A stretch of DNA of 64,000 nt, from positions 29,881-93,880 of the forward strand of contig JAQXQS010000090.1 in assembly GCA_029101305.1 (NCBI GenBank), in the 5' to 3' direction. This document shows positions 44,463 through 52,467 of the stretch, in pieces; position 1 is the stretch's first letter, and each line of letters begins with the position of its first letter. Under the pieces are notes generated by a model. That model had not been told where the DNA came from, did no database searches, and saw nothing but the letters and a program-made list of their open reading frames with translations. The stretch is from Clostridia bacterium (GTDB lineage: Bacteria > Bacillota > Clostridia > Lachnospirales > Lachnospiraceae). Made by a program: the position numbers and the translations under genes.

Positions 44463-44865
44463 GAAAGAACGTCAGACATATCCCATTCGCCCTCATCACG
44501 GGATGTGCCTGGCGTTTTTTATCGGAAATGGATACAGTAATGGATTTACAGCCCATATGCAGGAAATGCTGGATCTTTTTACCGAAGGTGCAGATGTACG
44601 TCTGGTCATGCAAACAGATGAAATATGTTCCGCCTGTCCCAACAATTGTGAGGGAATCTGCGAAGCAGCAGAGAAAGTGAAGCGATATGACACGGCAGTA
44701 CTGGATGAATGTGGACTAAAAGAAGGGCAGATGCTTGCTTTCTATGAATTTACAGATGCAGTACAGCAAAAAATCATATCCACAGGAAAACGTGAAGAAA
44801 TCTGCGGGGACTGCCAGTGGAATCGGATCTGTCAGGAACAGCCCAGCAGGTGGGAAAGTAAATGA
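44446..44865 (+). CDS. DUF1284 cysteine-rich protein
   Basis: A protein of about 139 residues. I favour the TTG at 44446, overlapping the bioY end by 17 nt; the ATG at 44407 lies deeper in bioY. It begins near YPIRPHHGMCLAFF, the DUF1284 start. Cysteines lie in HHGMC, CSACPNNCEGIC and CGDCQWNRIC, a pattern suggesting an iron-sulfur or zinc site. Function unknown. Coupling with bioY suggests a biotin-linked or Fe-S-dependent role, but this is inference. Confidence 0.75.
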   Translation: MSRFSKKERQTYPIRPHHGMCLAFFIGNGYSNGFTAHMQEMLDLFTEGADVRLVMQTDEICSACPNNCEGICEAAEKVKRYDTAVLDECGLKEGQMLAFYEFTDAVQQKIISTGKREEICGDCQWNRICQEQPSRWESK

Positions 44866-44917
44866 TGTATTGAAAAAAGCACTTTGGACGGGACGACAGA
44901 CCTTTTATTATGCAATA

Positions 44918-44959
44918 AAGAACCGGATATTCAGCATCTTGCGGAAATCCGGTTCTTTT
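44918..44959 (+). terminator. Terminator of the bioY unit
   Basis: AAGAACCGGAT (44918-44928) pairs with ATCCGGTTCTT (44947-44957), followed by TT. Confidence 0.75.
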
Positions 44960-45054
44960 GCATAAAGAGAATTATTTGATTGTGAAGAATTGCCAGTGAA
45001 CAATAACTATCTCGGTCGGAAAGACTGACAATGTAAGACTATGCAACGAGCATA

Positions 45055-45085
45055 TTGACATAAAATACACAGATATATATATAAT
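45055..45085 (+). promoter_or_regulatory. Promoter of the Big2/GLUG gene
   Basis: TTGACA (45055-45060) with TATATA at 45078-45083 (17-nt spacer) or TATAAT at 45080-45085 (19-nt). Confidence 0.6.
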
Positions 45086-45149
45086 CAAATGTACGAATTT
45101 TGTGAAAATTGTCCAAAATTTAATATCACATACGAAAGGAGCAATGCGT

Positions 45150-46525
45150 ATGAAAAAGATTAAAAAATTATCTGTACTGCTGTTAATGTGCTTCCTGGTA
45201 AGCCTGGCTGCCATGCCAGTATCAGTCAGTGCGGCCAAGCTGAACAAAAAGAGTCTTTCCCTTAATGTGGGAAAAAGCTACACATTGAAAGCCAGTGGAA
45301 CCAAAGGGAAAATCACCTCGACAAGCAGTAAAAAGAACGTAGCAACAGTATCTTCAAAAGGCGTTATAAAAGCTAAGAAAAAAGGAACTGCGGTAATTAC
45401 TGCGAAATATGGAAAAAGCAAACTTACCTGCAAGGTTACCGTAAAGCAGCCAGTGACAAGTGTAAAACTGAATAAAAAGTCAGCAAATATAACCGTAGGA
45501 AAGAGTGTAACTTTAAAAGCCACAGTTGGTCCGGCAACTGCGAATAACAAAAATGTTACATGGAAAAGCAGCAATACCTCTGTTGCAATTGTTTCCGCGA
45601 AAGGTGTAGTGACTGGAAGAAAGAGCGGAACTATCACCATCACGGCAACTGCTAAAGATGGAAGCAAGAAGAAAGCAAGCTGCAAGGTGACTGTGAAGGG
45701 AGCAACTCCAGCTGCTAATCCGAATAAACCAACAGATAATTCTACAGTTATTACGACTGCAAAGCAGTTAAGTGATATTCTTGCGTCAGATTCAAAGGGG
45801 AGAACTTATGTACTGGGAAAAGATATTGATCTTAGCGGATATTATCTGTTGTAGAGGGAGGCTGTGCGGCTGGATTAGTAATAGAAAATAATAAAACAAT
45901 TTCGCACTGTGTGAATTATGCAAATGTGAGTGCCAATGGTTATTACAAAGATATTTTGGGAAATGATCAATTTCGTAGCGCTCAAAGTGGTGGAATCTGT
46001 TTTGTATCCTATGGAATTGTTGAAAAATGTACAAATTATGGTACGATAGAAGGAGCTTACTCTGTTGGAGGAATTGTTGGGTATAATTATGCAGGAATAA
46101 TAAATTATGTTATAAATTATGGAAAAGTTGTACAGAATTATTCTGATAACTTATATAATGACTATAAGGGTATTGGCGGAATTGCAGGTTACTGCCAATG
46201 CGGAAAAATTTACAATTCTTTAAATGCAGGAGATATAGGTAATCGCAGCGGTATAATAGGATATAATTATTACTATGATTCTATTGTAAAAAATTGTGTA
46301 AATGTAGGAAAAGCTCGTTTTGGAATTTGTGAACATGTAGCGGAAGGGTATATTGTTGATTGTTATTATTTGAACTCAGCATCAGAGACTGGAGCGCCAG
46401 AAAGTCAGTATACATGAGTTGAAAAAGTTGAAAACAATAATCTGTCAAATATTGCTGCGTATTCAACACTTGATTTCTCAAAAGACTGGAAGATGGGTGC
46501 ACAATATCCAATTCCGCGTCAATAA
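45150..46525 (+). pseudogene. Broken secreted Big2/GLUG-repeat surface protein
   Basis: Three pieces. The first (45150-45854) encodes a signal peptide, two Ig-like Big2 domains (LNVGKSYTLKASG, ITVGKSVTLKATVG) and the start of a GLUG-type region (TYVLGKDIDLSG), then stops. The second, in another frame from about 45850 to 46417, carries GLUG-like repeats (SVGGIVGYNYAG, GIGGIAGYC). Beyond TGA at 46415-46417 the same frame continues with LSNIAAYSTLDFSKDW to 46525, the normal GLUG ending. The expected segment between DIDLSG and the repeats is missing, so an internal deletion plus frameshift, and a later nonsense change, are likely. Start at 45150 has AAAGGAG. Confidence 0.75.
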
Positions 46526-46536
46526 TAAGTAGTTAC

Positions 46537-46563
46537 AAAAGGGAACCTTTGGGTTCCCTTTTA
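46537..46563 (+). terminator. Terminator after the broken surface gene
   Basis: AAAGGGAACC pairs with GGGTTCCCTTT, then T-rich sequence. Confidence 0.75.
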
Positions 46564-46584
46564 TAATAACTGCATGTGTATAAA

Positions 46585-46608
46585 AAATTCGTGACCAAAT
46601 TCGTGACC
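46585..46608. repeat. Two tandem 12-nt repeats
   Basis: AAATTCGTGACC occurs twice in direct succession (46585-46596, 46597-46608), about 100 nt from the 3' end of tRNA-Pro. Meaning unknown. Confidence 0.6.
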
Positions 46609-46654
46609 AGTCATTTTTTAGCTATTTCAAGCACACTATTTACAAGCATAAAAA

Positions 46655-46692
46655 AACACCGAAAACCTTGATTCCTCAAAGCTTTCGGCGCC
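46655..46692 (-). terminator. Terminator of tRNA-Pro
   Basis: On the minus strand CGCCGAAAGC pairs with GTTTTCGGTG, followed by seven Ts. Confidence 0.75.
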
Positions 46693-46704
46693 CCTGCCAA
46701 GTAG

Positions 46705-46778
46705 TCGAAGTGACGGGATTCGAACCCACGACCTCTGCGTCCCGAACGCAGCGCTCTACCAAACTGAGCCACACTTCG
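46705..46778 (-). tRNA. tRNA-Pro (anticodon CGG)
   Basis: Minus-strand cloverleaf: acceptor CGAAGTG/CACTTCG, D-loop GGCTCAGTTTGGTAGAGC, anticodon stem CTGCG/CGCAG with loop TTCGGGA (CGG), T-arm GTGGGTTCGAATCCC. CCA is not encoded. Confidence 0.95.
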
Positions 46779-46793
46779 TCAACGACAAGTGAT

Positions 46794-46822
46794 ATTATAC
46801 ATAGGTTGTGATGGTTTGTCAA
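46794..46822 (-). promoter_or_regulatory. Promoter of tRNA-Pro
   Basis: Consensus TTGACA (46822-46817) and TATAAT (46799-46794) on the minus strand with a 17-nt spacer. Confidence 0.85.
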
Positions 46823-47000
46823 CACAAAAATGAAAAAAATTAAAAATTAAAATCACAAAGTTAAATGGATTCAATTATTTAGGGGAGCACTTCTGCTATG
46901 GTTTTGTGGAGAAAATACATGTCATATTTTATGAATGAAAATCCCAGTCGTTCATATACATTAATGAAGCAAGTGTATGAACAAACAGGGAGGGTGTCAT

Positions 47001-48125
47001 TTGGCTGGATATCGGCGGTTTATCGCATATGTATATGAATACAAAAAAGGAAAAAAAGAAAAAAATTGTGGATTTATGAAGGTAGAAGTCCGGGAAAGAG
47101 TCTGTACGATTGAGATTCATCTTCAGGTAGCCGGACTGGCAGCAGGTGACAAGTGTAAAATATACGGATTTGTGAGAAAAGACGGCCTTATAAATGGAAT
47201 TCAGATAGGAGATTGCAATACAGAAAAAAACAAGATTGATTGCCAGGTGGAAACTGACGGGACGGATATGGGCGGTTCGGGAACGCCTCTTGGAAAAATG
47301 GGTGGTATGATTCTGATTACCCAAACAGGTGGATTTTTTGGAACTGAATGGGATGACCAGGCAATACGACCGGAAAATTTTAAAGAGATAGGTCTGTCTG
47401 CGAAAAAAGAATATGGGAAGGAAGAGATCGCAGAGAAAGAAAAAACGTCAGAAATAAGAAAAATCGCGGAAGCACCTGTAGCTACAGAGAAAGAAGAAAA
47501 GACAGAAATAAAAACAGAAAATGAAATTAGAAGAGAAACAGAGGGGACAACAGAAACAAAAAGGGAAAAAATAGTAGCCACAGAGCTGGAGAAAAATTCA
47601 GAATCGGAGAAAATCCCAGAACCAGAGAAAACAACAGAACAAATAGCAGAAAGTAAAGCCACTGTGGAACAGGAAGCCCCAGTGAAAATCCCGCCAGCCC
47701 CAGAAGAAATTCCGGAAAAAGAAGATGAGATGAGAGCACAGGAAGCAGAATGCGAAAAAGAGCAGGCTACACTACCTTTCGGAAAGCCTTTCTGCCCATT
47801 TTCCGATGGAGACCTGCAGCAGTGCTGGCAAATTACCCCTCAGGATCTGGTCCATTTTCCGAGACGCCAATGTGCCCTGCGCAATAACCGATTCTTGCAA
47901 TATGGTTACTATAATTTCGGGCACATCCTTTTGTGCCGGAAACAAAACGGAAGATACATACTTGGTGTGCCGGGAAGCTATGACCAGCAGGAACAGTTCA
48001 TGGCCGGCATGTTCGGCTTTTCCTGCTTCAAAGAAAGCAGCTATATCAAAGTGAAAAAAGGCAGAGGCGGTTACTGGTACCGGGCAATTGATCCGCCCGC
48101 TTGTACTGGTACAGTTATCAGCTGA
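47001..48125 (+). CDS. DUF6128-type hypothetical protein
   Basis: A 374-residue protein from TTG at 47001, which follows GGGAGGG; an ATG at 46977 has no binding site. The N-terminal ~120 residues (YRRFIAYVYEYKKGKK, GFMKVEVRERVCTIEIHLQ) and the C-terminal ~110 residues (DLVHFPRRQCALRNNRFLQYGYYNFGHILL, GVPGSYDQQEQFMAGMFGF) are the conserved parts. A Glu/Lys/Thr-rich linker (about 135-260) joins them. I know the family as DUF6128 in Lachnospiraceae, function unknown. No signal peptide, so cytoplasmic. Confidence 0.7.
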   Translation: MAGYRRFIAYVYEYKKGKKEKNCGFMKVEVRERVCTIEIHLQVAGLAAGDKCKIYGFVRKDGLINGIQIGDCNTEKNKIDCQVETDGTDMGGSGTPLGKMGGMILITQTGGFFGTEWDDQAIRPENFKEIGLSAKKEYGKEEIAEKEKTSEIRKIAEAPVATEKEEKTEIKTENEIRRETEGTTETKREKIVATELEKNSESEKIPEPEKTTEQIAESKATVEQEAPVKIPPAPEEIPEKEDEMRAQEAECEKEQATLPFGKPFCPFSDGDLQQCWQITPQDLVHFPRRQCALRNNRFLQYGYYNFGHILLCRKQNGRYILGVPGSYDQQEQFMAGMFGFSCFKESSYIKVKKGRGGYWYRAIDPPACTGTVIS

Positions 48126-48141
48126 ATGGAGCAGCTGGAAA

Positions 48142-48170
48142 TTGACATCCATCCGCAGACTGCCTATAAT
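48142..48170 (+). promoter_or_regulatory. Promoter of the MATE gene
   Basis: Perfect TTGACA (48142-48147) and TATAAT (48165-48170) with 17 nt between. Confidence 0.8.
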
Positions 48171-48218
48171 AGAAGCATTCATTGGAAATATATGTGTTAC
48201 GGATGAGGAAAAAGAAAA

Positions 48219-49562
48219 ATGAAACAAAGAGATCTGACAAGAGGCAGCATTACAGGAAATCTGCTTCTGTTTGCTTTGCCCTTGATGGCTGGAAACCTTT
48301 TGCAGCAATGTTATAATATTGCCGACACACTGATCGTGGGAAGGTATTTAGGCGCCAATGCACTTGCAGCAGTTGGTTCGTCTTATACTCTTATGACATT
48401 TCTTACGTCAATTCTGATCGGAATGTGTATGGGAAGCGGTGCCGTATTCTCCATCCGCTTCGGGCAAAAAGATGAGAAGCGTCTAAAAGAGGGAATCCTT
48501 CATTCCTTTGGGTTGATCGCGGCTATGACAGTGGTTATCAACATTGCAGTATATGCCTTTCAGCCGTTGATATTGAAAGTCCTTCGGGTTCCGGCAGAAG
48601 TGGTTCCCTATATGCGGACATATCTGTTGATTATTTTCGTAGGAATCAGTGCAACTTTTTTATATAATTATTTTGCCGCACTTCTTCGAGCTGTGGGAAA
48701 TTCGGTGATTCCGTTGATTTTTCTTGCAGTATCCACTGTACTGAATATTGGGCTGGATCTGCTGTTTGTTCTTGGATTTCAATGGGGTGTGGCCGGAGCT
48801 GCAGGTGCGACTGTACTTGCACAATTCGTGTCTGGCATTGGGATTACAGTGTACACTTTAATGTACTTTCCGGAATTTCGCATTTCCAGAGAAGAAATGC
48901 ATTTTGATAAAAAGATTCTGGGAGAGATTGCCCAGTTATCTTTTCTTACCTGTCTGCAGCAGTCTATCATGAACTTTGGAATCCTGATGGTACAGGGAAG
49001 GGTAAACAGCTTCGGAACAGCAGTTATGGCAGCATTCGCGGCAGCTGTGAAAATCGACTCTTTTGCCTATATGCCAGTACAGGATTTTGGAAATGCTTTT
49101 TCTACTTTTATAGCCCAGAACTATGGGGCAAAGCAGGAAAAAAGAATTTCCCAGGGTATAAAAAGTGCAGTGACGACTGCATTTGTATTTTGCATGGTGA
49201 TCAGTGCGGCAGTCTGCGCCTTTGCAGAACCGCTTATGGGAATCTTTGTGAAAGCTTCTGAAAGGGAAATTATAGCAATTGGCATGGGATATCTTAGGAT
49301 TGAAGGTGCATTTTATTTTGGAATCGGACTTCTTTTCCTGTTGTACGGTTATTACCGTGCTGTGAAAATGCCAGGGATGTCTGTGATCCTGACGATCCTT
49401 TCCCTTGGAACCAGAGTCGTGCTTGCATATACTTTATCTGCAGTACCAGCTATTGGTGTGACGGGAATCTGGGTGTCTGTTCCAATCGGATGGGCTCTTG
49501 CAGACATTGTGGGAGTTGTATACTATTGGAAAAAGATGCGGAATATACGGGAAACATCGTAA
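48219..49562 (+). CDS. MATE-family efflux transporter
   Basis: A 447-residue protein with about twelve membrane helices in two halves. N-terminal PLMAGNLLQQCYNIADTLIVGRYLGANALAAVGSS is the MATE/NorM signature, echoed in the second half by PVQDFGNAFSTFIAQNYGA. It exports cationic drugs or metabolites using an ion gradient. Substrate unknown. Confidence 0.9.
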   Translation: MKQRDLTRGSITGNLLLFALPLMAGNLLQQCYNIADTLIVGRYLGANALAAVGSSYTLMTFLTSILIGMCMGSGAVFSIRFGQKDEKRLKEGILHSFGLIAAMTVVINIAVYAFQPLILKVLRVPAEVVPYMRTYLLIIFVGISATFLYNYFAALLRAVGNSVIPLIFLAVSTVLNIGLDLLFVLGFQWGVAGAAGATVLAQFVSGIGITVYTLMYFPEFRISREEMHFDKKILGEIAQLSFLTCLQQSIMNFGILMVQGRVNSFGTAVMAAFAAAVKIDSFAYMPVQDFGNAFSTFIAQNYGAKQEKRISQGIKSAVTTAFVFCMVISAAVCAFAEPLMGIFVKASEREIIAIGMGYLRIEGAFYFGIGLLFLLYGYYRAVKMPGMSVILTILSLGTRVVLAYTLSAVPAIGVTGIWVSVPIGWALADIVGVVYYWKKMRNIRETS

Positions 49563-49623
49563 CAGTACAAAGACAATCTCCAGAGGGCGTTTTGTTTCAC
49601 CAGTGCGGCTGTAAACAGTTACA
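49559..49623. repeat. Possible degenerate third copy of the MITE-like element
   Basis: GCGGCTGTAAACAGTTAC at 49606-49623 resembles the right end TGGCTCTGAACAGTTAC, and GTAACAGTAC begins at 49559. It would span the MATE stop codon. Weak. Confidence 0.25.
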
Positions 49624-49653
49624 TAATACAAAGATAAGGAAGTATAAAAATAT

Positions 49654-50163
49654 ATGCTTACAGATCAGGAACGATATATGAAAGAAGCAATCCGTCAGGC
49701 GAAAAAGGCCAGAGTGCTGGAAGAGGTTCCCATTGGCTGTGTGATCGTCTGCGACGGAAAGATCATTGCACGGGGCTATAACCGGAGAAATACAGACAAG
49801 AATACTCTTTCCCATGCGGAATTAAATGCAATCAAAAAAGCCAGCAAAAAGCTTGGAGACTGGCGCCTTGAGGGCTGCACCATGTATGTGACATTAGAGC
49901 CATGTCAGATGTGTGCCGGGGCACTTATGCAGTCGCGGATTGACCGTGTAGTGATCGGCAGTATGAATCCCAAGGCAGGATGTGCAGGCTCGGTATTAAA
50001 TCTTTTGGAAATGGATGGATTCAACCACAAGGTGGAGGTAATCCGTGGCGTTTTACAGGAGGAGTGCTCCATTATGCTTTCCGATTTCTTCCGGGAATTG
50101 CGGGAAAAGAAGAAAATGCTGAAAAAATCTTTGGCCGCGCAGGTTGGAAATTTAGAAAAATAG
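49654..50163 (+). CDS. tadA: tRNA adenosine(34) deaminase
   Basis: A 169-residue zinc deaminase converting A34 to inosine in tRNA-Arg(ACG). Catalytic motifs SHAELNAIKKA (HAE near 57) and LEPCQMCAGAL (PCxxC near 88) are intact, and the family segment GCAGSVLNLL is present. The C-terminal ~20 residues are Lys-rich. Named tadA by convention; unrelated to the Tad pilus ATPase. Confidence 0.95.
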   Translation: MLTDQERYMKEAIRQAKKARVLEEVPIGCVIVCDGKIIARGYNRRNTDKNTLSHAELNAIKKASKKLGDWRLEGCTMYVTLEPCQMCAGALMQSRIDRVVIGSMNPKAGCAGSVLNLLEMDGFNHKVEVIRGVLQEECSIMLSDFFRELREKKKMLKKSLAAQVGNLEK

Positions 50164-50270
50164 TGGTATGATAAGAAGCAAATGTAAGAATTGTCCACAG
50201 AAATTTTACCGCTTTATCAGGAAAATAAGAGGCAGAATCGAAAGTGGAAAATGACAGGAGGAAAATCACA

Positions 50271-50708
50271 ATGGAACTTGAAGCATTAAGAAAAGACATG
50301 GTAGCAGCCATGAAAGCAAAGGATAAAGTAACAAAGGACGCAGTTTCTTCCCTGATTTCAGCTGTGAAGAAAGTAGCAATCGACGAAGGCTGCCGTGATG
50401 ACATCAGCAGTGAACTGGTTGACCGTGTGATCCTGAAGGAACTGAAATCTGTGAAAGAGCAGATCGATACCTGTCCGGAATCCAGACAGGATCTGAGAGA
50501 CGAGTATCAGGCAAGATATGATGTAATTGCCAAATATGCGCCGAAGCTGATGGATGCTTCCGAAATCAAAGCTTATCTGCAGGAGAAACATGCAGAGCTT
50601 ATCGCATCCGGAAACAAAGGTCAGATTATGAAAACGATCATGCCAGAGCTGAAAGGAAAGGCTGATGGCAAGGTGATCAATCAGGTAGTAGCGGAGCTGT
50701 GTAAATAA
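50271..50708 (+). CDS. GatB/YqeY domain protein
   Basis: A 145-residue helical protein. Start at 50271 follows GGAGG; an ATG at 50244 has no site. Family features: AMKAKDKVTKDAVSSLISAVKK at the N-terminus and NKGQIMKTIMPELKGKADGKVINQVVAELCK at the end. Homologous to the tail domain of GatB, which binds tRNA; a stand-alone role is not established. Confidence 0.9.
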   Translation: MELEALRKDMVAAMKAKDKVTKDAVSSLISAVKKVAIDEGCRDDISSELVDRVILKELKSVKEQIDTCPESRQDLRDEYQARYDVIAKYAPKLMDASEIKAYLQEKHAELIASGNKGQIMKTIMPELKGKADGKVINQVVAELCK

Positions 50709-50719
50709 TCAGATTGCTC

Positions 50720-50768
50720 AGGCATATATTGCAATGGATTTCTGGATTGCGGTATATGCCTTTTTTTA
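50720..50768 (+). terminator. Terminator after yqeY
   Basis: AGGCATAT near 50720 pairs with ATATGCCT ending at 50761, followed by seven Ts. Confidence 0.8.
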
Positions 50769-50865
50769 TGTAATAGGAAATTCTGTTGGAATCTCCTATT
50801 ACATAAAAAGCCCTGCCGGGCAGGATTCTCTCTTATGCAATGGGAAAATCTGTAAATACAAAAAA

Positions 50866-50889
50866 AGAACGTCCTCATCAGACGTTCCA
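50866..50889 (-). terminator. Terminator of the SRP RNA
   Basis: On the minus strand GAACGTC pairs with GACGTTC, then a run of seven Ts. Confidence 0.8.
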
Positions 50890-50903
50890 CAATTATCTTA
50901 TTA

Positions 50904-51167
50904 CGCGCGCCGCACCTCGGAATGGTCTCACAGACGTTACCTCTACAGTTAACTCAGCCCAGGCACCCTCACGGCACACAGGAGATTCTACTTAGTGCTG
51001 CTACATTCCTGTCCTGACACGGTTCGTAGAGTCCTGTTGCGTAAGACCCAAACGTCAACGCCACTTATAAAGGGCAGCTCCACAAGATACAAGCCTCAGA
51101 TTGGCATCACCCCTGCTGTAGCGGATTGCAGGTACAGGGCACCGCTATCTCCCCGGCTGCGCGGAAT
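50904..51167 (-). ncRNA. ffs: Signal recognition particle RNA, large bacterial type
   Basis: Minus-strand sequence matches the Bacillus scRNA in order: GGGGAGATAGCGGTGCCCTG near the 5' end, TGACGTTTGGGTC, the SRP54-binding apex GTCAGGACAGGAATGTAGCAGC, then CTAAGTAGAATCTCCTGTGT and GCCGTGAGGGTGCCTGGGC. Length of about 264 nt, with an Alu-like domain, fits Firmicutes. Exact ends are estimates. The apical tetraloop region differs from the common GTCCGGAAGGAAGCAGC. Confidence 0.93.
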
Positions 51168-51170
51168 TTA

Positions 51171-51199
51171 ATTATAATAGAAGAAAGCTGATTTGTCAA
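51171..51199 (-). promoter_or_regulatory. Promoter of the SRP RNA
   Basis: TTGACA (51199-51194) and TATAAT (51176-51171) on the minus strand with a 17-nt spacer, ending just upstream of the RNA. Confidence 0.9.
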
Positions 51200-51258
51200 T
51201 AGATTTGTCGGAAACCGATTCATCAACAATTCATTTTCTGCCAGATTCAAATTCCTTG

Positions 51259-51287
51259 TTGTGCCAGCCAACGAAATATTATATAAT
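51259..51287 (+). promoter_or_regulatory. Promoter of pfkA
   Basis: TTGTGC (51259-51264) and TATAAT (51282-51287) with a 17-nt spacer, divergent from the SRP RNA promoter. Confidence 0.6.
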
Positions 51288-51356
51288 TAAAGCCAAGCAT
51301 TAAATGTGTGTGCTACTGGTGTAACACTTGCCAAAGACACAGAAATGGAGGGTACT

Positions 51357-52439
51357 ATGATTAAAAGAATCGGCTTATTAACAAGCGGCGGTGACTGCCA
51401 GGCCCTGAATGCCACCATGCGTGGAGTTGTAAAGGGACTGACGAACAGCATCGATGATCTGGAGGTTTACGGCTTTGATGATGGATACAAAGGATTGATC
51501 TACGGCAAATACCGTATGCTTACATCTAAGGACTTTTCCGGAATCCTTACACAGGGTGGAACGATCCTTGGTACTTCCAGACAGCCGTTTAAGCTTATGC
51601 GTGTACCAGATGCAAATGGACTGGATAAGGTTGAGGCTATGAAGCAGACTTATTATAAGCTCTGTCTGGATTGCCTGGTAATTCTTGGTGGAAATGGAAC
51701 CCAGAAGACAGCCAATCTTTTAAGAGAAGAAGGGCTGAATATCATTCATCTGCCGAAGACGATCGATAATGATATCTGGGGAACCGATATGACATTTGGT
51801 TTCCAGAGCGCAGTAAATATTGCGACCAATGCAATCGACTGCATTCATACTACAGCAGCTTCCCATGGCCGTGTATTTATTGTAGAAGTTATGGGTCATA
51901 AAGTAGGAAGCCTTACTTTACACGCAGGAATCGCTGGCGGAGCAGATATTATCCTGATTCCGGAAATTCCGTATGACATCGAGAAAGTTGTTGCGGCTAT
52001 CCAGAAGAGATCCAAAGCTGGCAAGCGCTTCACGATCCTTGCAGTAGCTGAGGGAGCAATCTCCAAAGAAGACGCATTGCTTTCCAAGAAAGATTATAAG
52101 AAGAAGCTGGAAGACCGTGCGAAGAAGTATCCTTCCGTATCTTATGAAATCGCAGACCAGATTACCCAGAGACTTGGTTCCGAAGTAAGAATCACAGTTC
52201 CTGGACACACACAGCGTGGAGGAGCACCATGTGCATATGACCGTGTGCTTTCCACCAGAATCGGAGCAGGCGCCGCAGAAGCAATCCTGGATGGAGAATA
52301 TGGCATCATGATCGGCATTGTAAATGGCAAGATCAAGAGAGTACCTCTTGAAGAATGTGCCGGCAAGCTGAAGATGGTTTCTCCTAAGGATCAGACTGTC
52401 AAGGCAGCCAAACAGATCGGTATCAGCTTCGGCGACTGA
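51357..52439 (+). CDS. pfkA: 6-phosphofructokinase
   Basis: A 360-residue PfkA-family enzyme phosphorylating fructose-6-phosphate in glycolysis. Start at 51357 follows GGAGGG. Seen: LTSGGDCQALNATMRGVV, the nucleotide site LGGNGTQKTANLL, catalytic PKTIDNDIWGTD, MGHKVGSLTLHAGIAGGAD, and GHTQRGGAPCAYDR. The usual GGDG(S/T) of ATP enzymes or GGDD of PPi enzymes is GGNGT here; I recall this subgroup in clostridia, so donor choice cannot be fixed by eye. Confidence 0.9.
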   Translation: MIKRIGLLTSGGDCQALNATMRGVVKGLTNSIDDLEVYGFDDGYKGLIYGKYRMLTSKDFSGILTQGGTILGTSRQPFKLMRVPDANGLDKVEAMKQTYYKLCLDCLVILGGNGTQKTANLLREEGLNIIHLPKTIDNDIWGTDMTFGFQSAVNIATNAIDCIHTTAASHGRVFIVEVMGHKVGSLTLHAGIAGGADIILIPEIPYDIEKVVAAIQKRSKAGKRFTILAVAEGAISKEDALLSKKDYKKKLEDRAKKYPSVSYEIADQITQRLGSEVRITVPGHTQRGGAPCAYDRVLSTRIGAGAAEAILDGEYGIMIGIVNGKIKRVPLEECAGKLKMVSPKDQTVKAAKQIGISFGD

Positions 52440-52467
52440 TCTGGCTCTTAGAAAGGAGTTTCCATAA

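Noticed and set aside
46585-46778. Prophage or integrative element attachment site at tRNA-Pro
   Set aside because: No integrase, no duplicated tRNA 3' end and no element-like genes; only a short tandem repeat supports it.
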